A stretch of 64,000 bases of DNA. Origin: Pezicula radicicola (Eukaryota > Ascomycota > Leotiomycetes > Helotiales > Dermateaceae). Each line of letters starts with the position of its first letter. Position 1 is the first letter of the stretch. This document shows, piece after piece, positions 35,985-48,449 of the stretch. The notes beneath the pieces were generated by a model. That model had not been told where the DNA came from. It saw nothing but the letters and a program-made list of their open reading frames with translations, and searched no databases. Position numbers and translations under genes: made by a program. The DNA is taken from the NCBI GenBank assembly GCA_003008705.1, contig PDUO01000075.1:65704-129703 (forward strand), given 5' to 3'.

Positions 35985-36346
35985 GCAGTATCAATGTAAA
36001 GCGTAATTGAAAATTAATTAACTTATGTTGGAACTCGAGGTTCAAGTACTTTTTGAAGTCTTCTTTGTGGAGGAGCTGCACCTTTTGAAAATGGAAGTCA
36101 TACTCAAAGAGAATCAAAGACCGAAGATCGAACTTACTTAGACCGGCGAATTTCTGAGCCCAGTAACATTGAATGAAAATTCCTTTGTTCGCCAACAGCT
36201 TCACATCCATTGAATTTTCTTTCTCTAGGAGGCGATTTCTTTGTACTTTTGTAATGGTCTCGATCATCTACCAGCATCAGTAACTGAGATCTCGAATGAG
36301 AAATGCAAGAGGGCAACTCACAAGTAGGCGATATGCCCTTCTTCAT
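35985..36346 (-). other. Possible upstream exons of the low-complexity gene
   Basis: On the minus strand, 36267-35985 reads as a plausible peptide (IETITKVQRNRLLEKENS, then GIFIQCYWAQKFAGLSKFDL), preceded by a GTGAGT...GGTAG intron and a short MKKGISPT exon starting at 36346. This looks protein-like and faces the right way, but the phase to the downstream exon does not resolve with canonical sites. It may be a real 5' part, a decayed one, or chance. Confidence 0.3.
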
Positions 36347-36387
36347 GGGCTTCCCACTTCTATAATTTTACACTAGAACAAAAGCCC

Positions 36388-37252
36388 TCATCTTGCGCCA
36401 GACTTATCCTGAGATTCCACAGTCTTATTCATCTCACGTTCTTGAGCCCGTAGCTTTTCTATGCTTTCATCAAGTAAAGCGATCTCTGCGTTGACCCGTA
36501 GCAGTTTCTCCTGTAGCATGTCTTCATATTCTTTGTCAGATAGGACCTTCATAGGACTCCACTTGGAGTTTAGCCATGAGCCCTTCGTATCATTTGAGGG
36601 TTCTCCTATATAATTCGATCTCCGAGCGTCTGCTCTATTGTAGAAATATTGCCCAGCAGCTCCAAACAGAGCGAACACGATTGCCCCTGGGATTATATTC
36701 CCTCGCCCACCTGACACAAACTGTTAGTTGTGTTTAGACAAAGCAGATTCCAGAACCCGACGTACGTAACAGTCCACCAACTATGCCTCCAGCGCCACCG
36801 GCTATGGCACTTGCGGAGACCTTATCTTGTGGTGTTACCTTGTCTTTCCCCCATGCATGCAAAACCACATTTCTCGAAACTGTCCTCGCGTTAGCGTCAG
36901 GTACAACGCATCAGTGGAACCGTCTTACGTGTGAAGCTAGTTCCCAAAGTAAACCATTGAATGCCTGATGCCATTGCAAATAGAACAGGAGTATTCGATC
37001 GGATGATTCCAGCAAATGTCCCTACGAATAGACCTGACGCGCCTATGATCCAATTGTCAAATAAGGCTCGTGTTGTCACGTGAAATCAAATGAAAAGAAG
37101 GTGGAAAGCGATGCCCAGAGAAGAATCTAGGGGCGAAAGCACTTCAACTTACCAGAGAGACCACCAATTTGGAGTGCAGGCAGAATAATCTCCATGATCT
37201 CCGGCGGGAGACCACTTTTTGGAGGTGGTCGAGATGGCGCCGGTGTGGTCAT
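36388..37252 (-). CDS. Tim17/Tim22/Tim23-family-like mitochondrial membrane protein
   Basis: Four exons: 37252-37153, 37042-36929, 36879-36766 and 36710-36388, giving 216 aa. All three introns are phase 1 with good donors (GTAAGT, GTAAGA, GTACGT). The protein has a Pro-rich start (MTTPAPSRPPPKSG), then GASGLFVGTFAGIIRSNTP, ASAIAGGAGGIVGGLLRGRG and IIPGAIVFALFGAAGQYFYN, small-residue-rich helices with GxxxG-like spacing typical of Tim17-type proteins. Exons 2-4 encode about three to four membrane segments; the tail (KEYEDMLQEKLLRVNAEIAL) is a short coiled coil. The likely place is the mitochondrial inner membrane, and import or complex-assembly roles in the manner of TIMMDC1 are possible. The family assignment is from motif pattern and is moderate. 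The upstream extension of the first frame is leader. Confidence 0.68.
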
Positions 37253-37711
37253 GTCGTCCTTAACTTTGCGGATAGTACAGACGTTGGGCTGCATGTAGAT
37301 ATTCAAAATATTTGGGGGGCTATTAACAGGTAATATAGAAGAGATGGTTATATTACGGACATGGAAAAAGTGAATGGAAGGCAGATGTCGATAAAGGGAC
37401 CATGCAGGCTTGCAGCAGTTCTTGACGCTGTCCTTCCTGGTCTGCTGGAGACCCTCTTTGCACCGCCTAGCCCGAATTGAGCATAGCTCGCCCGCTGCTC
37501 CCAACCGCACATCATGAAAAATCATCCTCCAACGCTCCAGATATATTTCCAACAACGACCGTCCCCACCACGCCTCGTTCAAGTTCGCAGAGCTTGACAT
37601 ACCGGATAATCGACTTCCAGCGATCATACTGAAGAACTCTCGTTCTTCAGCCGAATCCAAAGGACAACGCGCAAGCCGATCTCGCGCGTTGCCTAAAAAA
37701 AAGCCGCAAAC
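37253..37711. promoter_or_regulatory. Shared divergent promoter, Tim17-like gene and eIF4B
   Basis: The 459 bp between start codons of two outward-reading genes must hold both promoters. An in-frame open stretch continues upstream of the Tim17-like start but has no conserved content and was not called. No factor site is named. Confidence 0.5.
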
Positions 37712-39872
37712 ATGGGTAAGTCAATTGTGCGGAGACATTAGCACTCACTCCCGGACGAGACAATCTCGGGGCGCTTGCAGACTACAGAGTATTGATAGCT
37801 AATTCGTATGGGGTGCAGCTCCCAAAAAGAAGGAACAGCAGAAGATGTCCCTTGGGGAATTTCTGACTGATGAAAGTAAGGACAGGCAGACAGTGTCTTC
37901 TCCGCAGATCGAAGCTAATATCTTGTAGAGATGGGATCATGGGCAGATGAGATGGAGGATATGCCAGTTTGTAAGTTTGCGCGACGTACAATTTACACAT
38001 TCATTTGCTAACATGTGTCCTCCTAGCGGGTATGTCATTTTCACAACTCCCTTGAGCCGAGAATGCTTTTGGGAACTAACAATAATAGATTCTCGCACTG
38101 GATATGGAGGAGCCGAAAGACGTACATACAACTCTGGTACTGGCGCTTATGGAGGAAGTAGCATGGGAGGTTCGTGAACCTCTTTTTTGTATCTACAGCA
38201 ATTGGAACATTAGTGCTGATGGTGCTCTAGGATACTCCGTCCGCGAAGAACTTCCCCTTCCAGATAAGCCACCTTACACCGTTCATCTCGGAAACTTGTC
38301 CTTCGATGCCACTGTTGGAGATGTCACCGATTTCTTTGCCGGCTGCGAATGCACCAATGTCAGAATCATTGAGGATAAGTTAGAGATGAAGCCTAAGGGA
38401 TTTGGTTATGCAGAATTTGGTACTCTTGATGGACTTAAGCAGGCTTTGACACTCAATCAGAGTCAATTTCAGGGAAGGAATATCAGAATTAGTGTTGCTG
38501 ATCCTCGTAAGTCTCTCGAGTCTCTGCGCATTTGTTCTCTCACTGACGTCATAATCCAGCAAAAAATGATGGCCGTGATCGCCCAGATGCACGAGAATTT
38601 GGAGACTGGAGTAGAAAGGGGCCCTTGCCCGATTTGCCAGGTCGAGGAGGAAACGATCGTCGGGGATCGGACCGTGGAGGATTTGGCTCTGGCCGTACAT
38701 TTGGTGATGCTCCAGGATCAGAATATGGTGGAGAGCGAAGAGAGCGCCGTGACCCTTTCCCAGAAGGTGATGGCAAGGTACGCGACTTCGGAAACTGGGA
38801 GCGCAAGGGTCCACTTTCACCTCTTCCTCAACAAGAACGGCCATCGGCACCACGAGAGGGAGGACGTCCAAGAACAAATGATGGGCCGAGGGAATTCAAA
38901 GAGCGAAGAGCATCGCCTGCAGCATGGGGTGAGGGCCGACCTGCACAAGGATCACAGGATGGATCCCGGCCCCCAAGACGCGAATTCCAAGAGCGACCTC
39001 CACCCGTTGAGAGGGCTCCTACAGCAGCAGAGCAGGACAGCCAGTGGCGTGCAAAGATGAGACCTGATGCACCACCAGCAAAGTCACCAGCACCATCCCG
39101 AGACGGTAGCGAAGCACCTTCATCTCCAGCACCAGGAGCGAGTGCGCCAGCCGGCCGACCAAAGTTGAATCTTGCAAAACGCACTGTCTCCGAGGCACCA
39201 GGCTTGCCATCACCTTCATTGTCTGGTGAATCTAAGGCGAACCCATTCGGCGCCGCTCGCCCAATTGACACAGCAGCAAAGGAAAAAGAGATCGAGGAGA
39301 AGAGATTAGCTGCACTTAAAGAGAAGAAAGAAGCTGAAGAGAAGGCTCGCGAGGAGAAGAAAGAGGCTGCTAGAGCGGCTGCCGCTGCCAAAGCCGCTGA
39401 GGCTGAGAAGGAGGAGTCTGCTGAAGGCGATGACAAAAAGATAGAGATTTTAAAACATGAGGGCGATGGCGCAAAGGATGGAGAGACGATTGAGACGGAA
39501 AATGCTAACGGAAAGGTTGTTGATGACAAGGCTGTTAAGCCAAGAGAGATTGTACGAGACACAAGACCAAAGCCGGCAGAGACTGGTGCCTGGCGACGAG
39601 CATCTGCAGGCCCACTTCGAGATGATGCCCCACGAGCTCCAAGAGGACGAGGTGATGGTCCACCAAGAGGTCCCCGGGGTGGACGTGGCGGCGCCAGAGG
39701 TGGAAGAGGTGATGCGAATGGCGGTTCTCCCCGTGGACCAGCAGCACCTAATTCACCATCTTTGGAACCGGAGGCAGAGGTTCTTGAGGAAGATGGATGG
39801 AGCACCGTCTCAAAACCTAAGAAGAACGGACGTGGTGGCAACAACGGCGGGTCCCGCGCTATTGCATCATGA
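37712..39872 (+). CDS. TIF3: Translation initiation factor eIF4B (TIF3 homologue)
   Basis: Seven exons: 37712-37715, 37819-37875, 37929-37970, 38027-38029, 38089-38169, 38231-38506 and 38560-39872, giving 591 aa in exact frame. The first exon holds only ATG plus one base, and the fourth appears to be a 3-nt microexon. eIF4B stimulates eIF4A helicase and mRNA recruitment to the 40S ribosome. The product opens MAPKKKEQQKMSLGEFLTD, followed by SWADEMEDMP, the conserved N-terminal motif. An RRM spans about residues 75-154, with RNP2-like VHLGNL and RNP1-like KGFGYAEF. Then come DRGG/RRE-type repeats rich in Arg, Asp and Gly, a basic NLAKRT segment, an EKKEAEEKAREEKKEA helix, RG-rich RGGRGGARGGRG, and a terminal DGWSTVSKPKKNGRG. 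All intron phases are 1 and agree with the protein. Confidence 0.92.
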
Positions 39873-41190
39873 ACATGACATGACATATTTTACGCTGTTA
39901 CGGCCGGCTTTTATCGACCCTCTCAAGCATTTCAACAAAACTTTCCTCTCTCCTCCCACAAGCAAACGGCTTCTTCTCGGCGTTGGATTTCTTCGGCCTT
40001 GTCTTTAGACTTTGGTGCGCGGGCTCTTGGGTTTTTGGCCTCAAGAAGTATAGGCACGACATGGTGGCATTTGCACACACCTCGTTGGCTTTTCTGTCTT
40101 GCATGCTATGACATGTCTTTCTTCACGTCTTGCGTGTGTTGGGTGGAAAAGTACTGCAAATCATGCACGGTTTCATGCGGCTCGCGCTCGGGCATAGAAT
40201 TTGTGGATGGATCACTTTGTGCTTGTAATTCTAAAAAACACTTTTCATCATGGCAACAGTCCCGATACAGTAGCTAGCGAGACCCGATAATGCAACTTTC
40301 ACAAAAGAGCAAAGGGATTCTCTAAATAATTACAAGAACTTGATATATCCAGAGAGTTCTGGTAGGTACCATTGGTACTTTACCAATCCTCAACCCCTTG
40401 ATACTAATGCTTCATGTACAGTAAGTTGCAGGGGCAAACGAGATATTTTGTTCGAAAGATCCTAGGTATCCAGTAGTGCCAGCAAGCCTTTCACATTAGA
40501 ACAGCAATTCAGCTTTCTTTTTTAACATACAATGAGCTTGGTAGCCAATAAAAGCAGCAACATGAAATGGACCCACGACGCCATTCGTTGCAAGTGTATA
40601 AACGTTCAGCATCTCATTGTTGACTTTCTGCGATTTTTAGAGACATGATTCGTTCCATTTCAGCATAATACATCAACAAGTCAACATGGGACAACAGCAT
40701 TTGGCTTGCTGCTTTTCAACAAGATGCTCTAAAGCACATGACCTCGAGAGAAGTCCGACTTTGCCTTATTTTATGTCCCATCAACTTCCACAATATAATG
40801 AATCATTGGTTGGGCAAATAAGTAGCAGGTATTCTACTTATTTGCCTCGGTAAGTATTCTTATCTTTTATATCTGTGTATTCAATTGCAAACGCAATGCA
40901 ATACTAATTGAAGTTGGAGGGTTAAGTAAGTCAAGAATTCAAGAAGTTACGCACACGCCAAGTGACGACACAAAGTAAATCATGACTTTTGGGAAGCCAT
41001 GCTGCCTGTGTTACTACCTAACTTTACATAAATATCTCCCAAAAGCTTGGCTTCCAAGCTTCTTTATCTTAATTTGATTTCAATTGAGAAAGCTGTTAAG
41101 GCTGCTTCTATAAACATCCGATATTTACTACCTACCTACCTACCCACCTACATTATCTTGGTTGCTATTTGCAAACGTACCGTTTTCCAG
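39873..41190. other. eIF4B 3' flank and intergenic spacer
   Basis: 1.3 kb with no supported gene. The first part is probably the eIF4B 3' untranslated region. A CTACCTACCTACCTACC run at about 41130-41150 lies just before the pseudogene start and may be its old leader. Confidence 0.5.
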
Positions 41191-42543
41191 ATGGGGGAGT
41201 TCAAGAAGGTAGATCAAATTTAATTAAAACTTCATACTCGATTCAAATAGAAACTGATTTTTAAACAAATAGGCAGGAATGATTGGAGCAGGAGCTATGG
41301 GAGGAGGAATGGCCCTCCTTTTCAGTGAACACGGTCTCGATATCTCCATCCTAGATCTATCCTCCATAACTGTAGACAAACTCCTCTCAGAAGCCCAAGA
41401 CCTCGGTCTAAAAGATAAACTTACCAAGCACGAGGATTACGAATCACTATGCAAATGGCTACCCTCACCACGAGCCATATTCTTTTGGCTCCCTCATGGT
41501 CAAGTAAGTGATGGTATTTTAACTGGTCTTAAACCTTACCTTGATCAATGTGATATCATTGTGAATTGTAGTAATGAGAATTGGGAGAATACGGAACGGT
41601 GACATGGTTCTTTGGTTCCTAGGGGCGTTTTTTTTTATATGTTGGCTGCGGGGTGAGTGGTGGGTATTAGGCTAGGAGACGTGGTCCTAGTATGTGTCCT
41701 GGTGGTCTGGATGAGGGACTTGATTTTATGTTGCCGTTTCTGCGAAAAGGTTGCTGCGAATGATAAGAGGGGCAATTCTCATATTGCTAAGGTTGGTCAG
41801 GGTAAGACTAGAAGGACTTCTCTCTTATTATTTTAAAGATTCTTAGTTGGTGTAGCTCTGGCTAATTATTTCGGGATTTGGGTGGTTCTGGTCATTATGT
41901 CAAGGTGGTGCATAATGGAATTGAACAGTAAGTCGTTCTTGTACGGGCGGTACTATTTCAAATAACTTATTTTTACAGCGGGATGATGAGCGCTGTTAGT
42001 GAGGCGTGGCAAATCATGACAAAACACTTGGGGATGCAATATGACGAAGTAGGAAAAGTGTTCGAAAGTTGGTGTACTAGCGGAGAACTCGTTAGTTTTG
42101 TCCATTCTCCATCACTGCACGAAATCGAGTACTTATAAAAGATTAGGAAAGCACTTTCTTGATCAATATAGCTGCAGATATCTATCAAAAGAAAAGTGAG
42201 AAGGGAGAATATGTCCTAGCAGACGTACAAGATAGAGTAGTCCAGGACATAAACGGAACAGAAGGAACAGGAATCTGGCCCAAGCATCGCTTCCGAACTC
42301 AAACAAGGCTTCGACGCTTTGAAGAAAGTGGTATTGAAGGGAACGGAATATAATGCTGTGATCCCGAGTTTGAGCACTGCTTTGGAATATCTTAAATATG
42401 TTGGAAACTTGGATTTGCCAACTCAGTTCTATGAGGCGGAGTTGGGTTATTTTGGGAAGCATATGTATGATAGCAAGAGCAAGAATCCAGATCCAGGAGA
42501 GGCGGTTAGTGGGCAGAGTCATTTTGAGTGGATAAAGGCATAA
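41191..42543 (+). pseudogene. Decayed 6-phosphogluconate-dehydrogenase-like gene
   Basis: The left end looks normal: ATG at 41191 (MGEFKK), an intron 41209-41272, then AGMIGAGAMGGGMALLF, a Rossmann NADP-binding start. Translation stops at 41600-41602. Homologous pieces then continue in different frames: RRGPSMCPGG and LDFMLPFLRK, VAANDKRGNSHIAKVG, GSGHYVKVVHNGIEQ, MMSAVSEAWQIM, VLADVQDRVVQDI and a tail with KYVGNLDLPTQFYEAEL ending at 42543. The order matches fungal 6PGDH-like decarboxylating dehydrogenases, with substrate motif GGSGHxVKMVHNGIE recognisable (first Gly region altered). Several stops, frameshifts and an internal deletion after EGTGIW are needed to explain it, so no functional enzyme is expected. 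The pattern suggests a paralogue lost fairly recently. Confidence 0.82.
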
Positions 42544-42948
42544 GAGAGATAGATTGGTTTGAAAATGGTTGTAGACAATCAGTAATATTCAAAGGAACAA
42601 TACAAGATCAAATCATCCCTACATAAAACTCAACGAGCCTCCTTTAAAGCGTTCGCTTCTGCATTAACTCTTCCTTTTGCCAAGACATTGTTAATACGAA
42701 GTTCTCGACTTCTTCATTTCATTAGCCAGTGGCACTCAGGTCTTCTGTTGGGTGTCTTTAAAGTTATACTACTTACTCGTATCTGGATGTCTTGAACTAC
42801 CCACAACAGTTCTCGTACAAATAAAAGTTGATTTGTTTTCCTCTGGATAAGAGGTAGTTGGTGGTTTATACAAGCCCCCACGCTTTTCCATGGCCAAAAG
42901 ACTCCTAATTACTCCTCGCAATGCATAGTAATGATTCTCTACACAATC
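42544..42948. other. Spacer between pseudogene and RRP5
   Basis: The 405 bp between the pseudogene and the RRP5 stop codon show no ORF or repeat of interest. It likely holds the RRP5 3' untranslated region. Confidence 0.5.
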
Positions 42949-45900
42949 TTATTCCTCATCATCCTCTGCACTCTTCGCTTTCTTCTCAGCAGCAGCTCGT
43001 ACCCACTCCTCGGCCTTGGCCTTGACCTTCTCTTGACTCTTCTTATCACCATTTCTCACCTCCCACTCACTCCATCGCCTAAACCACGCCTTTGCCCCCT
43101 TTGGCTTTAGGCCCTTGATCTTGGCCACGCGATCAAAGACACCACGAATGATATCTTTGTCTCCTTGCTGGATCTCAAGATCTAGAAGCTGGTTCCAAAG
43201 GTCGAGACGTTTCGGCAAATTAGCAAGTAATCCTTCAAACATGGTACGTCCAAGTTCAGGGGAGCCAGATGGCGAATGGAATTCAAGAGCGGCGAATTTA
43301 ATGGTTAGGCTGAGATGGGTATGTGGTGGGAGGCACTGCACAGCACGTGGGAGAAGCGCTCGTGCTCGGTCGGGTGATGAGAGGGTATTCATCAGAAAGT
43401 GAGCACAGTTTTGCCATACTGAAGGTGATTGTGAGAACTTCTTGACCATGGCTTGGAGTAGTTCATCGGCTTTCTATAAAATAATCAGTATTGTGTCCTC
43501 CAATAAAGTGGGCTGAGTACGTACGTCATGCTTGCCATCCAAAATGCAAATACTAGTCAATTTCTCATAGATCTCTTGGGCATCATTATACTGGCACGCC
43601 CGTTTGAAAACCTCATCGAAAGTCTCATCGGTACCATATTGGAGCTCAAGATAGAGAAGAGCGACCCATACCCGCATCTTCTCTGCCTCTTCGCGGATAC
43701 CGATCGTCCTTATGGCACGCTCAGCCACATCTCTGGCCTTGTTAAGCTCGCTGAGTTCTATCTGGAATCTCATGTACCCGATCCAAAGCTCGGATGAATC
43801 TGGCTGTCCAAGAAGTAATCGTTCAAAATCGCTGACGGACTTGGGTCCATTTGCATCGAGATCACCAGTCCTATCAACCTTGATCTCTGCCTTCTTGCGC
43901 TTCTTCTTCTTGGTCTTGTCTTCGGCACTATCGTTTGATCCGGCATCTGACTGATCATCATCTTGATCAAGGACGTTGGCAGACCAATCGAAGCCACCTG
44001 CAGTAAGTGCAGGGACTGCAACCTCATCTTCAGCATCTTCCATCTCCTCGTCCGATTGTTCTTCTTCCTCGTCAGCACTTCCGATACTTTCAACTCCATC
44101 AAGATCAAGCTCAATGCCACCAGCCTCATTATCTTCGTCATCTTCTTCATCACTACCCTCGGCATCAAGCTTGACGCCCTCCATCCCGTCTGCATCATCA
44201 TCATCTTCACTTTCGTCTTCTGACTCAGCTCCATCCTCAAAATAGGATGCCTTAAGTCCAAAGCTAATGCGCTTTTTCTCAGGTTCAATCTTTAAGACAA
44301 TTGCCTTGACGGCATCACCCTCGTCATATAACTTCTTGACGTCATGAACGCGCTTTGCTGCCATCTCGCTTTGGTGGCATAGCCCACTGACATTCGATGA
44401 GTTGTCTACAACAATGAAGACACCGAAATCTTCTACCTTGCGCACCTTTCCAGTGACGATTTGTCCTACTTTCATATCGTTAAATGTTAAAGGCGCAACA
44501 TAATCCTTGTCAATGACTGAGGATTTCAAACTTAATTGAACATGGTTTAGGAGAGCATCGGCTTTGACGACTTTGCCTTTCACTAACTGATCAACTTGAA
44601 AGTTTGACTTCCAGTCCTTAAGGAAAGAGTCGGAAAGATCTGATACTCGGACGTAGGCAGTAACATTACCACCAAGGTTAACGAAAATGCCATTGTCAGC
44701 GACTTTGTTAACGAATCCACGCACAACATCGTTAACTTTTAATTGTGAAATCGATGAGATCTCAGGATCCTCAACAGGGAGCGATGAGTTCAGGACTCGT
44801 GAAGGCCGAGTTGATAGTCTGACTCTCTTGTTAGGGACGTCGATGTCGGTCACACAAACTCGAACAATATCATTCTTATTGTAAATAGTGGGATCGGCTT
44901 GCGAGAAGTCGTCAGTAAGATCCGTCAGATTGACAGGCCCAGAAACATTGTCGCTCAACTGAACCATAATTTGTCGTTCAGTGGCACGTGTCACCTTTCC
45001 AGGGACTACCATATCCTTGCTGAGATTCTTAAAAGTCAATGGCTCGGACGCCTGTGCAGAGCGAGCAGACAGATCAAGTCTGTTGTTTGCAGCATCCAGA
45101 GACTTGACGTGTACCCTTATGGCAGACCCTATAGGGAAGTTTGCCTCGAGATCTTTGAGTAACGATACATCATCAGAGACATCCAATGCACGTATTCTTC
45201 CACGCACGTTGGGGGACAAGTTTACCCAGAGGCAGTCATCGCCAATGTTGTTAACGTACGCAATCCAAGAGGAACCGACCTTGACTTTGTTGAGGGTCAG
45301 GGGTTCTTGGTTTAATTCAGTCAGATCGCTCTTTTTGGCAGATAGCTCAAAGACTAGCGTCTTGCCGGATCTGTGGGTGATGGGCAGGAAGCGATGGTTT
45401 TTGGCATCATGTATTCCAAGCACACGAACTTCAATGATTTGTTTCGCGGAGAAAGATCGTAAAGGATGCTTGCGGTCTTTAATCTCATCCCAAGAGTCGA
45501 ACACTTGAGAAATATCGATACGTCCTTGGATGTTATCTGCAAGTTGCACATTTATCTGTGTCTCCTTGACTGACATGACTCTTGCCTTTGTCAGTTTTCC
45601 CAAGGTCAAGTCGTCGATGCAGGAAATTGAGTCATCAACAGGGTTGATAGCATCCTGGTTGACGGCTACAGATGCTGCTGCAGGTTTTGCGATTTCTTTC
45701 TCGGTGTCGACGTCTGTCATAGATAGTAGAAATCTTTGTTGTTCATGATCAACGGAGATGATCTTGACTTGGACAGATTGGAACTTCTTGAAGCCAAAGT
45801 CTGGAAGACTGATGGCGTCCTCAGACAATTTGCTTTTGGGAAGCAAGCCAGTAAGCCCTCCCCCAAACTGTACGAAAACAGCGGTCAGGGTTATGTTCTT

Positions 45901-48449
45901 GACGAAACCATTTGCAGTCTTGCCCTCCTTTGCGTCGTCAAAGCTTCGAAGCAAGTTTCGGTCTTTGGCAGCTTTTAGGAGGCTGGGCTTGTTCGTCAGA
46001 ACCACGAGGCGCTTCTGCTCCAGCTTTTCTAGTACCACCAGATCAATCAAGGTCTGGCCAACCCGAATCTTCTTCATGGCCGATAAATTTTTTTGTTCGG
46101 ATCCATCGGTGAGGTGGCCGACGGGGAGACTGGCTCGGAGGCCTTGTAACTCGACAGAGATGTCGTCGTTGTTCTTCTCGGTGACCATCGCGCTTACAAC
46201 CTCACCAACCTTCAGCTTCTTCAGCGCAGCTTGCTGAGCAAGTCCAAATATAGAAGGATCCTTGCAGGACACTGTCAATTTGCCAGCTTCAGGATCAATT
46301 TTCAACACATGCACATTGACAACCTGGCCCACACGGAAGTGCTGGTGTGGATCCTTAATATATGCCTCACTCATCTCTGAGACAGGCAAGAATCCTCGGA
46401 CACTACCATAAAACTGAACCACTGCTCCGGCTGCCACAATATTAATAATTGTGCCAGGGCTCTGCATGCCAGTTGTGATTTCAGCGTAAGACTTGAAAGG
46501 AGGAGCTTCCGAGTTGACCAGTGTCTTCTTCAGGGTGAGTCGAACCTGTCGCTTGCTTGGATCTGTTGACAAGACTCTTGCAGTAACCTTCATTCCTTCC
46601 TTGAATTTCTTCTCGGGGTGGAGAAGCTGTACATCAGCCAAATGAGCTTCTGGTACTAAACCGCTGATGCCTTCAGCAAGGTTAACCAATACACCTCCAA
46701 CGCCCGATGCATTGACGATGATTTTCTCAACCTTTGCTTTTACTATCTCTCCAACCTTCAGATCCTCAATTCGTAAGAATGGCTGCTCCAAAATCGATTG
46801 CTCCAGAGAGACAAGGAAGACGCCATCAAGAGCATTGTAACCAATCACTCTACCACGATGAGCTGAGCCAACTTTGAAAGGACCTGTGGACTCTGTAAGA
46901 GTGTCAATCTTTCCATCCTTGACCCTTGAGATGTGCACGAAACCTGGAACACCTTTGACACCTATATCCACAAAGAGACCAACACCATCCTCTACTTTCC
47001 TTACAGTAACGTCCTCTACAATTGATGACAGTGGTAGTAAATCCAGAGGGTTGTACTTTCCCCCATCCCTAACTGCCTGTTGTGGGGCAAGGGACATAAC
47101 GTGATCTAAAAGAGAGACACCGAGTTTTGGCGGGTCAGACGTTGGAAAGGTACAAATTACTCTGCCTTTGACCTTAGCACCAATCTTGTATTTCTTGTCC
47201 AAATCTTTGCCGCTTGCACCAGCTCCGGAATGCATTAAATCTGCAGTTACATCGACCATTCCCATGACTTTTCCAGCAATGCCACGAGCAGTAATATCTG
47301 TGACCAGGATCTCGACTGCGCAACCAGGGAGGAAGCCATCTACGGTCGGTGCTTCTGTAAGATAGTTAAGCTTCTTCTGGTTGGCAATTTTTTGAGTATC
47401 GGCAGAAAGCTTCACAGTCTTCCCATTAGAACTAAGGCCAGTCACCATGCAGAGAAAAACTGTCCCGTCTTGAATCGCGGTCAGATCCACACCGTAGCCA
47501 ATCTCTTTCGAGGACATGAATCCACGCATGGAAGAATCCTCAAGCCCAATGTCCATGATCAGTCCGTGATCCTCGACACTCAGAACGGAGGCCATTAGTG
47601 TGCTGTTAACAATAACATTTTGGGGTGAGATTGAGTTATTAGATTGCTGTGGTCGAAGAGAAAGCTCTATCCTTCGTTTAGCCTTCCCAGGAGTTTCCTC
47701 GTCGCTGGTCGAAACAACATAAGCTCGAAGATATTGTCCCAGCTTAAACATCTTCTCTAACTCAATGTCCTCCGTATCTGATTCTTCGTCTTCTTCCTCA
47801 TCCTTCACCTCAGCAGCCGCGATTGACTCGATTCGTTCCGTTACTTTATTGGATATTGAGGTTATTGGCACGTATCCTGTGAGGTTATTTGGTAGAGAAA
47901 GGGCAATATCATGCGCATTTATCTGGGAGACTTGGCCTAAGACTAATGAGCCTGGTACGAGTCGCTGTGCAGTGTCAGTTTGCCATTCACATATATTCCC
48001 CATGGCCAACATACTTTGTAACTTAAACCTTCAATCTTTACACTGTCATCCTCAGGTTCGGCAACCTCAGTTCCCTTCTTCCCCTTGCCTTTGGTTTTAG
48101 TTTTCTGCTTCTTCTTGCTTGGGCCAGCCTCCATTTCTTCTCCCTCGACCTTCGCAGACTTTGCACCTTGTTCGAATAGCACATCTCTCGTAGCTTCAAT
48201 CTGGATCTGCTTGTGTTCCAATGGGGTCAAAATGCTTGCGCCACCTCTGGGAAATGCAGCTTCTTCCTCTTTCACTCTCGAAATCTTTGGCACCGCCGGA
48301 ACCCTAGGACCAGAGGTACTGTTGCCATCCTTCTCTACTTTTTCATCTGCGCGGGGTCTCTTCGAGGGCCGGTCGTCGGAATCGGCAGGTTTTTTCGATC
48401 GCATAAAAGAATCATTTGTTGGAGCGCTCTTCCTCTTTATTGGTGCCAT
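42949..48449 (-). CDS. RRP5: rRNA biogenesis protein RRP5
   Basis: Three exons: 48449-48015, 47964-43525 and 43473-42949, giving 1799 aa, the usual fungal size. Both introns are phase 0 (GTATGT...CACAG and GTACGT...TATAG). RRP5 is a nucleolar scaffold needed for early pre-rRNA cleavages in both small- and large-subunit pathways; it binds pre-rRNA through an S1 array and contacts processing factors through its C-terminus. The N-terminus is Lys/Glu-rich (KKKQKTKTKGKGKK). Exon 2 encodes about a dozen S1-type OB folds, for example VVRKV/GVGLFVDIGVKGVPGFVHISRV and GKVRKVEDFGVFIVVDN-type blocks. An acidic linker (ESEDDDDADG, EEEEQSDEEMED) separates them from the C-terminal HAT/TPR-like helices (SDFERLLLGQPDSSELWIGY; VWQNCAHFLMN), which continue in exon 3. 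No frame damage was seen. Confidence 0.95.

Noticed and set aside
37127..37660. 177-aa ORF extending upstream of the Tim17-like start
   Set aside because: The part before MTTPAPSRPPP lacks conserved or ordered sequence and overlaps the shared promoter; the downstream ATG at 37252 gives the family-like start.
38104..39060. 318-aa plus-strand ORF across eIF4B exons
   Set aside because: It reads through introns and switches to the wrong frame after the RRM; the spliced frame gives a complete eIF4B.
38828..39886. 352-aa minus-strand ORF opposite eIF4B
   Set aside because: It is the mirror frame of the Arg/Gly/Ala-rich eIF4B tail; its composition (Pro, Ser, Ala, Gly) is what such a shadow produces.
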